Source of the DNA: Colwellia sp. 75C3
Lineage (GTDB): Bacteria; Pseudomonadota; Gammaproteobacteria; Enterobacterales; Alteromonadaceae
DNA length: 64,000 nt
Direction of reading: 5' to 3'
Assembly (NCBI RefSeq): GCF_002836255.1
Contig: NZ_PJAU01000031.1
Span: 372,001 to 436,000, forward strand
Every line of letters begins with the position of its first letter. The stretch's first letter is position 1. This document shows, piece by piece, positions 28,134-37,656 of this stretch. Under the pieces are notes generated by a model that had not been told where the DNA came from, made no database searches, and saw only the letters and a list, made by a program, of their open reading frames with translations. The translations under genes and the position numbers were made by a program.

Positions 28134-28168
28134 AACTAAGTTACTTTATTGGCTAGAGTAACTTAGTT
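28134..28168 (-). terminator. Hairpin downstream of the FMN reductase gene
   Basis: AACTAAGTTACT and AGTAACTTAGTT form a perfect 12-bp stem with an 11-base loop, 12 bases after the stop codon at 28180. No strong T-run follows, so termination is plausible but not certain. Confidence 0.5.
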
Positions 28169-28179
28169 GATCTGACCAC

Positions 28180-28704
28180 CTAGCCTAGCTGAGCAATAGC
28201 AGATTTTAACTGATCAAGTATGGCTAGGTTACTAATCTCTTGTTTTTCATTATCAAAATTATCATAAAAACTAGGAACCGACAGGCTCGCTTTTACATCA
28301 CCAGCAAAATAAGGTGCAGAGCCAGTTGCTGCGGTTAATACTGTATTGGCACCACCGGGTCCTGGTGATGTAGCCAGTAAGACCATTGGTTTATTCTGAA
28401 ATAATTTTTGATCGATGCGAGAAGTCCAATCAAATAAGTTTTTATAAGCAGCCGTATATGAACCGTTGTGCTCAGCAAAAGAAATAATAATAGCATCAGC
28501 TTGACCCAACTTAGCGTAAAAAGCTTTGGCAGCATCAGGCTGACCTAATACTTCTTCTTTATCTTGACTAAATAAAGGCATTTCATAATCGTTAATATCT
28601 AATATTTCTACAGTCGCGCCAGATACTAATGAGGCAGCGTAAGTCGCCAAGTTTTTGTTGATTGATTTTGAGCTGCTGCTGGCTGCAAAGGCTAATAATT
28701 TCAT
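28180..28704 (-). CDS. NAD(P)H-dependent FMN reductase family protein
   Basis: 174 residues with a flavodoxin-like fold. The phosphate-binding start is FAASSSSKSINKNLATYAA; the flavin-contacting loop is SFAEHNGSYTAAYKNLFDW; and LLATSPGPGGA gives the third conserved loop. Members reduce FMN, quinones or chromate with NAD(P)H in the cytosol. The gene is divergent from a LysR gene with 145 bases between them, the classic layout of a LysR regulator and its target, so redox or quinone stress induction is likely (inference). Confidence 0.9.
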   Translation of the reverse strand: MKLLAFAASSSSKSINKNLATYAASLVSGATVEILDINDYEMPLFSQDKEEVLGQPDAAKAFYAKLGQADAIIISFAEHNGSYTAAYKNLFDWTSRIDQKLFQNKPMVLLATSPGPGGANTVLTAATGSAPYFAGDVKASLSVPSFYDNFDNEKQEISNLAILDQLKSAIAQLG

Positions 28705-28849
28705 GATAATGCATCCTTATTTATACCTAGTTAGGTATCTAAAATGTTTAATTAATGACTAAATACTTTGGCTTAGTCATTTGATGTAAGTATTATATAA
28801 CTATAATCAAATGTAATTAATACCCTTAAATGATAATGACTTTTTCCAT

Positions 28850-29782
28850 ATGACTCATAATGACCTTATTTCAAGTAAAGAGAGTAACCTTTTCGATGGT
28901 ATGGTAGTTTTTACCCAAGTCGTTGAGTGTGGCAGTTTTTCAGGTGCAGCGATAGCCACTGGCCATTCAAACTCTTACATCAGTAAAACAGTGAATAAAC
29001 TTGAAGCTCGTGTTGGCGTACGTTTGTTAAATCGCACCACACGTTCTATTAGCTTGACCCCGGAAGGACAAGCCTATTTTGAGCAATGCCAACAATTAGT
29101 GCTCGATGCGCATGATGCAATAGCACTGTTAACTCAAAGTCATATAGAGCCGAAAGGTGTGCTTAAAGTGAGCTGTCCTACTTCGTTTGCTGAAAGTCAC
29201 TTACAAGATGTAGTATCCGAGTTTATGCACCAGTACCCCGACGTTAACTTAGTATTGGATTTAAATGATAGACAGGTCGACTTGGTTCAAGATGGCTTTG
29301 ATTTAGTCATTCGAGCAACAGAGCAACTGGCTGAGTCAAGCTTGGTTTGCCGTAAAATATACAGCTGCAATGGTTACACGGTAGCATCTCATGACTATTT
29401 AAAACGTTTTGGCGTGCCGAAATCACCAGAGCAACTCAAGTCGCACCAGTGCATTTGTTATAGTAACTTAAAGCAAAGCACTAAATGGAGTTATAGCCAT
29501 AAAAATGGAACTGATAGTCAAGTTGAAGTGAAGGCAAAGTTATTATGCAATAGCGCAAGTATGGAATTAGCCATGGTGCTTGCAGGTCATGGTGTTTGCC
29601 GATTACCCGAATTTGTTATGGAAACAGCACTGAAAGATAAAACGTTAGCTATATTACTCAGTGATTACCTCGCGCCTACTATTGATGTTTATGCTATTTA
29701 TCCAAGCCGAAAACATTTATCGCCTAAAGTCCGTTGTTTCATTGATTTACTTGTAGAAAAAATGCCTAAAACGCTAGCTTAG
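28850..29782 (+). CDS. LysR family transcriptional regulator
   Basis: 310 residues. Winged helix about 15-75 (GSFSGAAIATGHSNSYISKTVNKLEARVGVRLLNRTTRSISLTPEG) and a substrate-binding domain from about 105. The NRTTR-S-LTPEG segment places it in the large AaeR/DmlR-like group, members of which often act on a divergently transcribed reductase or transporter. The FMN reductase next door is the likely target. A hairpin with a T-rich tail follows at 29815. Confidence 0.93.
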   Translation: MTHNDLISSKESNLFDGMVVFTQVVECGSFSGAAIATGHSNSYISKTVNKLEARVGVRLLNRTTRSISLTPEGQAYFEQCQQLVLDAHDAIALLTQSHIEPKGVLKVSCPTSFAESHLQDVVSEFMHQYPDVNLVLDLNDRQVDLVQDGFDLVIRATEQLAESSLVCRKIYSCNGYTVASHDYLKRFGVPKSPEQLKSHQCICYSNLKQSTKWSYSHKNGTDSQVEVKAKLLCNSASMELAMVLAGHGVCRLPEFVMETALKDKTLAILLSDYLAPTIDVYAIYPSRKHLSPKVRCFIDLLVEKMPKTLA

Positions 29783-29814
29783 TTTTATTACTTTTTGGGG
29801 GAGGGCTTCGCGGT

Positions 29815-29852
29815 GATTTAAAAGGTCTTTTAAATCTATTTTAAATTTTTTC
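29815..29852 (+). terminator. Probable terminator after the LysR gene
   Basis: GATTTAAAAG and CTTTTAAATC form a 10-bp stem around GT, followed by TATTTTAAATTTTTTC. It lies between convergent genes. Confidence 0.55.
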
Positions 29853-29863
29853 AAAGATATAGC

Positions 29864-30541
29864 TCACTTGTATTCAGTAGAAGACTTCATACATTGTGTC
29901 AATAAAGTACAAAATTCATTAAGTTCACGATCAATGGCTGTTTCAGGTAGAAACAAGTGATAACCCAATGCCTTATGTAACACAGTACAGTGATGAAGAA
30001 AGGCCGCTAATGGTCCTTTCAATACTTCACCCGAAGGTAAAATAAAAGGCTCAAAATTAAGAATACTTTGTTCAATGGTTAGAAAATCCATCTTAATGGC
30101 AAACGCTAATAAAGGTTTTTGTTCATGGATAAGACGATTAGCCAAACGTGGTGAAATCTGATGAGCGAGTGACGATAACTGTATTAAACGAATGCCGATA
30201 TATGGCAGCTGTATTTTGGTAAAGCCAAAGGTTTCATTTATCAATGATATTCGTTGTATTTCTGGCCACTCTATTTTCCATTGACCATATCTATGCTGAT
30301 ATTTAATACTCTTAGGACTAAGACATAAACTGTATTGAGGTTCGAGATACTTAGCTAAACCCGTTATAAATATCACTAATGCACACAGGTAAATAAAGAT
30401 GATCACCAACTGAAATTGTCGCCAATAGCCTTGACTAAAAACAAACGTGGTAAAAGCAATTATAAATGCGGTCAGCATTAAAAAGAGCGCATGGTGATTA
30501 CTCTGCGCTTTAATATTGATAACAGGTAACTCTCTTGACAT
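29864..30541 (-). CDS. Two-TM membrane protein of unknown function (possibly DUF2982)
   Basis: 225 residues from the ATG at 30541, preceded by GAGAGG; a GTG 15 bases upstream is less likely. Two hydrophobic segments (about 20-40 and 45-65) are followed by a soluble domain with a Trp-rich start (YGQWKIEWPEIQRISLI), like PH-type domains of DUF2982 proteins in Vibrio and Shewanella. I recognise that family only by general appearance. The C-terminal part holds several Cys and His residues (LHHCTVLHKALGYHLFLPE). Its neighbour 60 bases downstream is a DUF4124 gene on the same strand. Confidence 0.7.
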   Translation of the reverse strand: MSRELPVINIKAQSNHHALFLMLTAFIIAFTTFVFSQGYWRQFQLVIIFIYLCALVIFITGLAKYLEPQYSLCLSPKSIKYQHRYGQWKIEWPEIQRISLINETFGFTKIQLPYIGIRLIQLSSLAHQISPRLANRLIHEQKPLLAFAIKMDFLTIEQSILNFEPFILPSGEVLKGPLAAFLHHCTVLHKALGYHLFLPETAIDRELNEFCTLLTQCMKSSTEYK

Positions 30542-30606
30542 GACTACCTCTCTCACTCTTTGATCTATTTTAGCTAATACTCAGAGCTAAAATAGTTGGC
30601 AAAACG

Positions 30607-31050
30607 TTAACGGCAGGTCTTTTTATAAGCCTTAGTATATTTTTTCTTTTCTGCTTTAAGCTGTTCATCATTTTGGAATGTACGTTCGCCTTCGGGTGAC
30701 ATGAAATATATACGGCCACCGCGGTTAATTATTGCGAGTTGACGTTTTATATTATCGCAATAACCCTTACTTTTACGGGATTGTTTAGCCTCTTTTTGAG
30801 TTTTTTCAGCCTTAGCTTGTTTAGCTTTATTATAGTCTTGTTGCCATTGACTATCTTGGGTGACAGTTTTAGCAATATTATTATTTACTTTCAGTTTTAC
30901 CTTGGTAACTTTTTCATCATGAATTGGCTTATCACTAAAGTGCACCTTACCGTCTTTATCTGTCCAAGTATAAATCTCAGCGATTGAGGTAAATGATAAA
31001 ATACTGCTTGTAACCAGTACAAATACTGCTAATAATCTTAAGATTTTCAT
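30607..31050 (-). CDS. DUF4124 domain periplasmic protein
   Basis: 147 residues. Signal peptide (1-24) followed by the DUF4124 motif EIYTWTDKDGKVHFSDKP, then a Lys/Gln-rich helix (about 60-100) and a short C-terminal region with two Cys. DUF4124 is a small domain found at the N-terminus of many exported gammaproteobacterial proteins; its role is unknown. The divergent neighbour (31229) begins with the same domain, so the two may act in the same envelope process. Confidence 0.85.
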   Translation of the reverse strand: MKILRLLAVFVLVTSSILSFTSIAEIYTWTDKDGKVHFSDKPIHDEKVTKVKLKVNNNIAKTVTQDSQWQQDYNKAKQAKAEKTQKEAKQSRKSKGYCDNIKRQLAIINRGGRIYFMSPEGERTFQNDEQLKAEKKKYTKAYKKTCR

Positions 31051-31228
31051 AAAGTCCCTTTTGTATCTTAATGCTTTGTATCTTAGTGCTTATAATATAA
31101 AACTTTACTGTGTAATTAGCGTCGTTAATCGACGTAATATTGAAATAATAACATAGCTTTATTAGGATGTGACAGCCTGCTATGATTAATTTTTAGCGCG
31201 TTGTTAAATAATACAAGGAAGATTTATA

Positions 31229-32119
31229 ATGAAAGGGTTGTGGCTATTATTACTGGTTACCTGCATCACTAATACCCATGCAGGGCAGATGTATAAATAT
31301 AAAGATGCCAATGGTCACTGGGTGTTTAGCGATAAGCCGCCAGAAAAAGCACAAGACTTTTCAACGTTAAAATATACTAGCCCGAAAAAACCAACCTCTA
31401 AAATTAAACTTTATAATGTAAAGAGTGAGGAAGGTTACACTCTCTATGCTAAAAGTGCTTTTTATGCACCTATTGAAGTCGGCTTTACCTCGCCATTTAG
31501 TCAAAAACTTATTAGCAAAGTCATTCCAGCACGAGGAAAAATCGCTTTACTTGAAAGCAAAAACAAAGCACCTAAGATAAATTATAACTGGGCATTAGGT
31601 GATCCCAAAAGCGTTGCTGATAGCTACCAATACCATGCCCCTTTCGGTTCACCAAAAGGCCATAGAATTACCCAAGGTTTTAATGGCGAGTTTTCTCATA
31701 CGGGGGAGTATAGTAAATATGCTGTTGATATCGCCATGGATGTAGGTACTTACTTAACAGCTGTTCGAGCTGGTACGGTTATTTTTGTTAAGGATGATTA
31801 CCATATGAGTGGTACTACTCGGTATTTCCTTGATAAAGCAAATGTCATTCAAGTACTGCATGATGATGGTACTTTTGCGTCATACGCACACATCTTAATG
31901 GAGACAGCATTAGTCAAAGAGGGTGATAAAGTAGCCCTTGGTGATCGATTAGCTCGCTCAGGTTCATCAGGATTTTCTACCGGACCTCATCTGCACTTTT
32001 CAATTGTTAAAAACGTAGGCCTTAATAGTATCTCAATACCTTTTAAGTTTGTAGATAATGAGGGCAAGGTGTTTACCCCAAAACGAGCAATGATCATGGT
32101 CGGAGCCAATAAGCCTTGA
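31229..32119 (+). CDS. DUF4124 plus M23 (LytM-type) metallopeptidase
   Basis: 296 residues: signal peptide (1-18), DUF4124 (MYKYKDANGHWVFSDKPPE) and an M23 domain (about 140-280). The zinc-site motifs are visible: SHTGEYSKYAVDIAMDVGT with His and Asp, and the HLHFSI pair with the two C-terminal His. The middle segment GSPKGHRITQGFNG is typical. It should be an active murein endopeptidase or a close relative, in the periplasm. A good AAGGAAG site precedes the ATG. Confidence 0.92.
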   Translation: MKGLWLLLLVTCITNTHAGQMYKYKDANGHWVFSDKPPEKAQDFSTLKYTSPKKPTSKIKLYNVKSEEGYTLYAKSAFYAPIEVGFTSPFSQKLISKVIPARGKIALLESKNKAPKINYNWALGDPKSVADSYQYHAPFGSPKGHRITQGFNGEFSHTGEYSKYAVDIAMDVGTYLTAVRAGTVIFVKDDYHMSGTTRYFLDKANVIQVLHDDGTFASYAHILMETALVKEGDKVALGDRLARSGSSGFSTGPHLHFSIVKNVGLNSISIPFKFVDNEGKVFTPKRAMIMVGANKP

Positions 32120-32171
32120 TTAACCACCTAACATCAAAGCTTCTGTATTTTTTACCTCTGTTTGCATAGGG

Positions 32172-33320
32172 CTAATCAAGGGTCTTCTTAAAACGTAATG
32201 CGGCAACAAGTAAACCAAAACAAGTAAAAGCTATCAACCAAAGCATATCAAAGCTCATCTCAACGACAGCAACATCACGTAATACTACACCTCTAATCAA
32301 GCGGATGAAGTGCGTAGCAGGTAATGCTTCAGCAATATATTGCGCGGGTAATGGCATCCCTTCATAGGGAAACATAAAACCAGATAATAATATTGAGGGC
32401 AGTAAAATAAAGACAGTCATTTGCATTGATTGTAATTGGCTTTTTGCGATAGTGGATATGACTAAACCAAGTACTAAGCTGGCGCAAATGAAGAGTAGGG
32501 TAGCCAGAGCTAGTTGGGCTAACCCACCATTAAACGGCACATTAAAGAGCCAATAACCTAGCCCTAAAATAATACTGACTTGAATAACGCCAATAAAAAT
32601 ATAAGGGAATATCTTACCAATCATCAATTCTATTGAGGCCAGTGGCGTGGTAATAAGCATCTCCATATTACCGCGCTCTTGCTCTCTTACAATGGCGGCA
32701 GAAGTAAACATTATCATGGTCATGGTAAGTATTACCGCAACGAGGCCGGGTACTATATTCACCACACTACGCTGTTCTGGATTATAAAGTAGGGTGACTT
32801 CAAACGTAGGGGTACTGCGGTTGGCTGGTTTGTCTAATAGCTCAGCTAACGGCATATTACGCAAACCTTTAATTGCACCGGCTATGACCGTATCTGAGCC
32901 ATCAACTAACCATTGCGCTATGGGGCGACTTGTTTCTTGTTTACTCGATGGCGGTAAACCAAAGCCGACACTAGGATGGCGAACCAAACGTTGACTAACA
33001 TCTTGCGGAATAATCAATACCGCGCGTACTTCGCTATTGTCGATAGCTTTTTGTGCTGATTGTACCGAGTGATAGCTGTGAGTGAAGCTGACAATACCGG
33101 TTGCCGAAACGGTTTGTTGTAATACTCGACTGAGTGATGTTTGACTGTGATCGACCACACCCACGGGAATATCTCGCACATTGGTATTAATCGCAAAGGC
33201 GAATAATAGTAATTGTACCAGTGGGATCATGATGACCATACCAAAGGTCATTTTATCGCGGCTAAGCTGCAATAACTCCTTTATTACAATCGCTTGAATT
33301 CTCAATAAGGATGTTTTCAT
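32172..33320 (-). CDS. ABC-2 type exporter permease (YbhS/YbhR-like)
   Basis: 382 residues from the ATG at 33318-33320; an in-frame GTG further upstream would overlap the ATPase gene and lacks support. An N-terminal TM, a large periplasmic loop (about 45-170) and five more TM segments form the ABC-2 layout. It includes the family stretch REQERGNMEMLITTPLASIELMIGKIFPY. It works with the ATPase (stop codon at 33323) and the adaptor further upstream; the set resembles YbhG-YbhF-YbhSR of E. coli, but only one permease is encoded here, so it probably acts as a homodimer. Confidence 0.93.
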   Translation of the reverse strand: MKTSLLRIQAIVIKELLQLSRDKMTFGMVIMIPLVQLLLFAFAINTNVRDIPVGVVDHSQTSLSRVLQQTVSATGIVSFTHSYHSVQSAQKAIDNSEVRAVLIIPQDVSQRLVRHPSVGFGLPPSSKQETSRPIAQWLVDGSDTVIAGAIKGLRNMPLAELLDKPANRSTPTFEVTLLYNPEQRSVVNIVPGLVAVILTMTMIMFTSAAIVREQERGNMEMLITTPLASIELMIGKIFPYIFIGVIQVSIILGLGYWLFNVPFNGGLAQLALATLLFICASLVLGLVISTIAKSQLQSMQMTVFILLPSILLSGFMFPYEGMPLPAQYIAEALPATHFIRLIRGVVLRDVAVVEMSFDMLWLIAFTCFGLLVAALRFKKTLD

Positions 33321-33322
33321 TA

Positions 33323-34276
33323 TTACGCAACTCCCTGACCCGTACAACTGACAAATACATCTTCTAAACTCGGCCTAACAATGGCCAATTTATCGCTAGG
33401 TTTTAGACAAGGCTGCTGTTGCAATAATGCTATAGGTTGGCTCTCATTTTTATTCACTAAAACGCGTAAGTGCGTGCCTAACTGAGCAGCAGAAATTACC
33501 TGTGGAAGTTTGATCAAATTATCTTTGATATGGCGTAAATTATTAGCGGAAATTTCCACCACTTGTGTTGTCATATTATTCATTAGGGCTTGGGGTGAGT
33601 CATCGGCTCTTTTGATACCATTTTCTAAAATGGCGAGCTTATGACAACGCTCTGCTTCATCCATATAATGTGTTGACACTAAAATAGTAGTGCCTTGATC
33701 GCAAAGATCAAATAACTGTTCCCAAAATTCTCTACGGTTCTGAGGATCTACTGCTGAGGTAGGCTCATCTAAAAAGAGTAACTTAGGTTTGTGTATTACA
33801 GCAGCGGCAAGTGCTAAACGCTGTTTTTGACCGCCACTCATGCTGCCAGCAAGTTGCTGACTTTGTTGGGTTAGCTGATGAGTACTTAATAATTCACTCA
33901 AACGAGACTTCTGCTCGTTAGCCGTTAAACCGTAAATCCTACTGATAAACTGTAAGTTTTCTTTAACCGTAAGGTCATCATACAGTGAGAATTTTTGCGT
34001 CATATAACCAATTTTCAACCTAAGTTTATTGGCCTCTTGGGGTAAATGACAACCTAACACATTGACTTGGCCACTGGTCGGTTTTAACAAACCAGTAAGT
34101 AATCTAATTGCTGTAGTTTTACCTGAGCCATTGGGACCTAAAAAGCCATAGATAGTTTGTTTTTCAACTTTTAAATCTAATGATGATACTGCTGTTAATG
34201 CCCCAAAATTTTTACAAAGTTTTTCAGCATTAATGGCAAACTCATCATGCTCAGTACTATGAAAATCGGTACTCAT
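33323..34276 (-). CDS. ABC exporter ATPase (YbhF-like, single domain)
   Basis: 317 residues. Walker A GPNGSGKTT, signature MSGGQKQRL, Walker B KLLFLDEPTSAVDP and the switch His (VSTHYMDEA) are all intact. The C-terminal 80 residues form the extra domain usual in drug-type ABC-2 ATPases. E. coli YbhF carries two such modules; this one has one. Start ATG overlaps the adaptor stop codon by 4 bases, and its stop codon lies 2 bases from the permease start, so the three genes are translationally coupled. Confidence 0.95.
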   Translation of the reverse strand: MSTDFHSTEHDEFAINAEKLCKNFGALTAVSSLDLKVEKQTIYGFLGPNGSGKTTAIRLLTGLLKPTSGQVNVLGCHLPQEANKLRLKIGYMTQKFSLYDDLTVKENLQFISRIYGLTANEQKSRLSELLSTHQLTQQSQQLAGSMSGGQKQRLALAAAVIHKPKLLFLDEPTSAVDPQNRREFWEQLFDLCDQGTTILVSTHYMDEAERCHKLAILENGIKRADDSPQALMNNMTTQVVEISANNLRHIKDNLIKLPQVISAAQLGTHLRVLVNKNESQPIALLQQQPCLKPSDKLAIVRPSLEDVFVSCTGQGVA

Positions 34277-35241
34277 GGCATTTGCACTTGTGCAGGAACA
34301 CCCATAGGAAGTTCTGCTGCACTATCGGGTAATTGTATTTCAGCCAAATACATAAGATTAGCGCGTTCTGCTTGGTTCAGGGCGAAATAAGGGGTAAAAG
34401 CGGGCTCGGAAGATATCCAACGCACAGTTCCAATAATGGGTTCTGTCAAGCCATCAACTTGCACCACTAATTTATCAGCCACTTTTATTTTTACGCGATA
34501 GGGCTCAGGTACATAAACACGAGCAAAGGGCGCCTTTCCAGCTAAAACAATCGCTACTGGGCTACCTAATGTGACACGTTCGCCTAAGTTCCACGGTAAG
34601 TTATCTAATAAACCATCACGTTTAGCGGTAATGGTTAAGTCTTTAAGTTTTTTATTTTCGCTATCAACCACTGCAATGGTGGTTGCTAAAATAGCTTCGG
34701 CAATCTGAAGGTCTTCAATACGGGCGCCATTAATAAGTTGCAATAGCTTTTCTTGAGCGCTATGTAATTTTGCAGTATTTTCATCACGTGAAGCAAGGGC
34801 ATTATCAAGCGTTGCTTGACTTGCTAGCTCTTTTTTAATGAGTATTTTAGCGCGTTGATAATTAGCTACACTTTTTACTAACGCCGCTTTCTCGCCAGCT
34901 ACTTGCGCTGAAGCAGCAGCCACTTCTTCTACACGGGCGCCATTATGCACTTTCTCTAAATTAGCTTTTGCCTGTTGCATTTGAGCTTGTGCTTTAGCAA
35001 CCTGCGCTTTTTGAATGGTGTCATCTAGCTTTACCAGTATAGTGCCTTTACTTACTTGACTACCCGCACTGACAGGTAAAGCGGTGATTACTTCGCTAAC
35101 CGTTGCTGTATGAGCAATGCGTTCTCGCTCTAATGTACCGAGGGCAAGGCCTGGCTTATTGTTATCACAAGCGCTAAGGGAAATTAGTATGAAGAATAGT
35201 ATAAATAGATTAGAACAAGGAACGATAAACTTGGCAGACAT
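34273..35241 (-). CDS. HlyD-type periplasmic adaptor lipoprotein (YbhG-like)
   Basis: 322 residues. Lipobox LISLSAC (Cys about 25), then a lipoyl half, a long coiled-coil hairpin (about 85-190, rich in Ala/Gln/Lys), a second lipoyl half and a beta-barrel domain. It replaces the usual N-terminal TM of YbhG with a lipid anchor. It connects the ABC-2 exporter to an outer-membrane channel. First gene of the adaptor-ATPase-permease operon. Confidence 0.92.
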   Translation of the reverse strand: MSAKFIVPCSNLFILFFILISLSACDNNKPGLALGTLERERIAHTATVSEVITALPVSAGSQVSKGTILVKLDDTIQKAQVAKAQAQMQQAKANLEKVHNGARVEEVAAASAQVAGEKAALVKSVANYQRAKILIKKELASQATLDNALASRDENTAKLHSAQEKLLQLINGARIEDLQIAEAILATTIAVVDSENKKLKDLTITAKRDGLLDNLPWNLGERVTLGSPVAIVLAGKAPFARVYVPEPYRVKIKVADKLVVQVDGLTEPIIGTVRWISSEPAFTPYFALNQAERANLMYLAEIQLPDSAAELPMGVPAQVQMP

Positions 35242-35405
35242 GATTATTTATCTCATTGAAATACAAACTAGTTTTTAGTGTAATCTCAATGAGTTAAAAG
35301 TCAATTTATTATCAGAAAGTGAACTCAAGGGCAGTTAAGTTTTTGATATTACTTTCACTGTCGTTCGTTCATTTGCTAGGTAGGCAAGGCTGAGTATATG
35401 CTTCT

Positions 35406-36341
35406 TTATACAAATAAGAATAACCACAGAGGGATAGTGATCATGCTTAACAATGTTGTCATCACAACAGTTCCAGCAACAGTTTGTTGTTCTTGCTGAT
35501 GTGTTTTAGCAATTAAGTATGCATTCACTCCTGTTGGACAAGCACTCAATATAACGAGCACAGTTACGCTAAGTGGTGACAGCTGGAACAATACTTGGCT
35601 TGTTAGTAACACTAAAGCCGGCAATAAAACTAACTTGGTTAAGCTGGCTATGCCAATGGCAAAAAGCTTATCGCGTACGTGATAATAAGCAAGTGAAGCG
35701 CCTAAGATGAATAACGCTAAGGTGATCGCTGGTTTACCCATTAACATTAAGCCATCAGCTAATATCGAGGGTAATTCAATCCCTAGTAAGTTAACGACTA
35801 AACCTGTTGAAATACTAACAACTAATGGATTTTTAACGTTCTGCTTGATAATTTCTTTACCGTTAAAAGAATTTTCTTCATTGGCACTAAAGCTTGATAT
35901 GGCACTTGTTAAGGTAAATAACAGGACACTATGAAAAGTAATAATTAAGAATATTATGCCAAGGACTTGTTCACCAAATAAGGTTAATAAGATAGGTAAG
36001 CCAATAATTACTGTATTGGAATAGCTTGCACCTAAAGAAAAAACTGCTGAGCCAGCCGTTGATGAAGTTTTTTTTCTCTCGATGAGAAAATAATGGCTCA
36101 ACCATGCTATGCAATAACAGCATAATACCGGTAAGTAAAAAGCCGCAAATAACGCGGGACTAATTTGCTCAGTGAAATTAGCCTGCGCCATTTGATAAAA
36201 TAAAAAAGCGGGAATACTAAGATAAAAAGTAAATTTACTTAACGCATCGATTTGAGCGCGATTAAGCCATTGGCTTTTTGCACAAAAAAAACCTAATAAT
36301 GCCACTAAGATAAGTGGCATTATGATAGAGATTATACTCAT
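35406..36341 (-). CDS. AEC family (auxin efflux carrier-like) transporter
   Basis: 311 residues with about ten hydrophobic segments and a short polar loop (about 155-165). Family landmarks: SASYSNT-like LGASYSNTVIIGLPI and SACPTGVNAYLIA near the C-terminus. AEC carriers in bacteria move malate, malonate or other small acids; the substrate cannot be read from sequence. Transcribed alone, 35 bases from the ruvX stop codon on the same strand. Confidence 0.9.
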   Translation of the reverse strand: MSIISIIMPLILVALLGFFCAKSQWLNRAQIDALSKFTFYLSIPAFLFYQMAQANFTEQISPALFAAFYLPVLCCYCIAWLSHYFLIERKKTSSTAGSAVFSLGASYSNTVIIGLPILLTLFGEQVLGIIFLIITFHSVLLFTLTSAISSFSANEENSFNGKEIIKQNVKNPLVVSISTGLVVNLLGIELPSILADGLMLMGKPAITLALFILGASLAYYHVRDKLFAIGIASLTKLVLLPALVLLTSQVLFQLSPLSVTVLVILSACPTGVNAYLIAKTHQQEQQTVAGTVVMTTLLSMITIPLWLFLFV

Positions 36342-36376
36342 GGTACCTCAAAAATCAGCTGGGATTTTAAATAGTT

Positions 36377-36823
36377 TTAGTTATACTGTTGCTCAAAAAA
36401 GCTTTCAATAATCAACCTTGCTGATTCCGCATCTATATTATCTTTTTTTAAGTTCTTATAACCACCGCGAGCAAATAACTGCTCTTTGGCATCTGCAGTA
36501 GTGAGTCGTTCATCTTGAAATTCTACTGTTATACCAAAACGACCATTAATTCGGTTACCGAATTTCTTGGCATCTAGGGTAAGTTGTTGCTCACTACCGT
36601 CCATATTGAGTGGTAAACCAACGACAATAAAATCAGGTTGCCATTCTTTTAGGTATTTAGCTAAATTGTCCCAATGGGGGATACCGTCGGTCGCTTTTAC
36701 CGAGCCAAGTGGTGTCGCACTACCTGTCATTTCTTGACCTACAGCAACGCCAATATATTTTTTACCAAAATCGAAGCCTATAACGGTACGTTGGCCAATA
36801 GGTGATTTAGTTTTAGTCGACAT
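36377..36823 (-). CDS. ruvX: Putative Holliday junction resolvase / pre-16S rRNA nuclease YqgF
   Basis: 148 residues, RNase H-like fold. The signature [17 protein letters not shown] opens the protein, [25 protein letters not shown] is the second motif, and [13 protein letters not shown] contains further catalytic acids. In E. coli it trims the 5' end of 16S rRNA; a junction-resolving role has been proposed. It follows yqgE as in other gammaproteobacteria. Confidence 0.96.
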   Translation of the reverse strand: MSTKTKSPIGQRTVIGFDFGKKYIGVAVGQEMTGSATPLGSVKATDGIPHWDNLAKYLKEWQPDFIVVGLPLNMDGSEQQLTLDAKKFGNRINGRFGITVEFQDERLTTADAKEQLFARGGYKNLKKDNIDAESARLIIESFFEQQYN

Positions 36824-36844
36824 CTTTTTCCTTGGAGTGTAATC

Positions 36845-36873
36845 AATGTAGTGGTATTTATGACCACTACATT
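36845..36873 (-). terminator. Hairpin between yqgE and ruvX
   Basis: AATGTAGTGGT and ACCACTACATT make an 11-bp stem with a 7-base loop. No strong T-run follows on the minus strand, so it may attenuate or stabilise rather than stop transcription. Confidence 0.45.
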
Positions 36874-36914
36874 TAAGATAGTATTTTAGCTAGTAGAGAT
36901 GAAAAGGGCAGTAG

Positions 36915-37643
36915 TTAAGCATGGCCAATATCTGAAGATAAATGGGCTAGATCAATACCTAACTTCTCTGTCGCTTTTTTCCAGCGTAGTTCTATTGGTG
37001 TATTAAAAAGAATATCACTGTCTGCAGGCGTGGTAAGCCATGAATTGGCTTGCAGCTCTTGCTCAAGCTGACCTGGGCCCCAGCCAGCGTAACCTAGGGT
37101 AACCATAAATTGTTCAGGTGCTTTTTCAGTGCCTAATGCCATTAGGATATCTTTTGAAGTAGTGATCATTAACTCTTTATTCAATACTAACGAACTACTC
37201 CAGCCTGTTTGTGAACTATGTAAAACAAAGCCTCGCTGTTGAGCAATAGGACCACCGGTGAGTACTAACTGTTCTAAGCTATTGGTAATATCAGTGAGAG
37301 AATTATCAGCTAAGCCAATGCTCTTACTTTTTTCCGTTAAGCCACTGTTTGAAGTCTCACTCCCGTTGTCAGATTTTTCATCTTCTTCGGGGTCTATTTG
37401 CTTAAGCAAGTCAGACAAGGTGATGTTAACGGGCAAATTGATGATTAAACCCATAGCACCGTCTTCATTGTGTTCACAAATATAGGTGACCGTTTTATTA
37501 AAATAGGGATCACCAAGAGAAGGCATGGCAATCAAAAATTGGTTCTCTAAACTATTCATCGACAGTGAATCTCCAATGTTAAGCTCGCTTGTTAACTTTG
37601 ATTTGGATTCTTGTTTTAGTTCTGATTTTTGTAATTTTGCCAT
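36915..37643 (-). CDS. yqgE: YqgE/AlgH family protein (UPF0301)
   Basis: Core landmarks: MNSLENQFLIAMPSLGDPYFNKTVTYICEHNEDGAMGLIINLP and VTLGYAGWGPGQLEQE, both typical. Start uncertain: the ATG at 37643 has GGAA six bases upstream and gives 242 residues with a Lys/Ser-rich extension; the family's usual start corresponds to the ATG at 37559. An extra acidic Ser/Asn-rich insert (about 90-125 from the longer start, EEDEKSDNGSETSNSGL) is not usual. Function is poorly known. The gene starts within 14 bases of the gshB stop codon, in the conserved order gshB-yqgE-ruvX. Confidence 0.93.
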   Translation of the reverse strand: MAKLQKSELKQESKSKLTSELNIGDSLSMNSLENQFLIAMPSLGDPYFNKTVTYICEHNEDGAMGLIINLPVNITLSDLLKQIDPEEDEKSDNGSETSNSGLTEKSKSIGLADNSLTDITNSLEQLVLTGGPIAQQRGFVLHSSQTGWSSSLVLNKELMITTSKDILMALGTEKAPEQFMVTLGYAGWGPGQLEQELQANSWLTTPADSDILFNTPIELRWKKATEKLGIDLAHLSSDIGHA

Positions 37644-37656
37644 GCAATTCCAACTA

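Noticed and set aside
33321-33347. Nine-residue N-terminal extension of the ABC-2 permease
   Set aside because: It overlaps the end of the ATPase gene and begins at a GTG; the ATG at 33320 gives the normal start.
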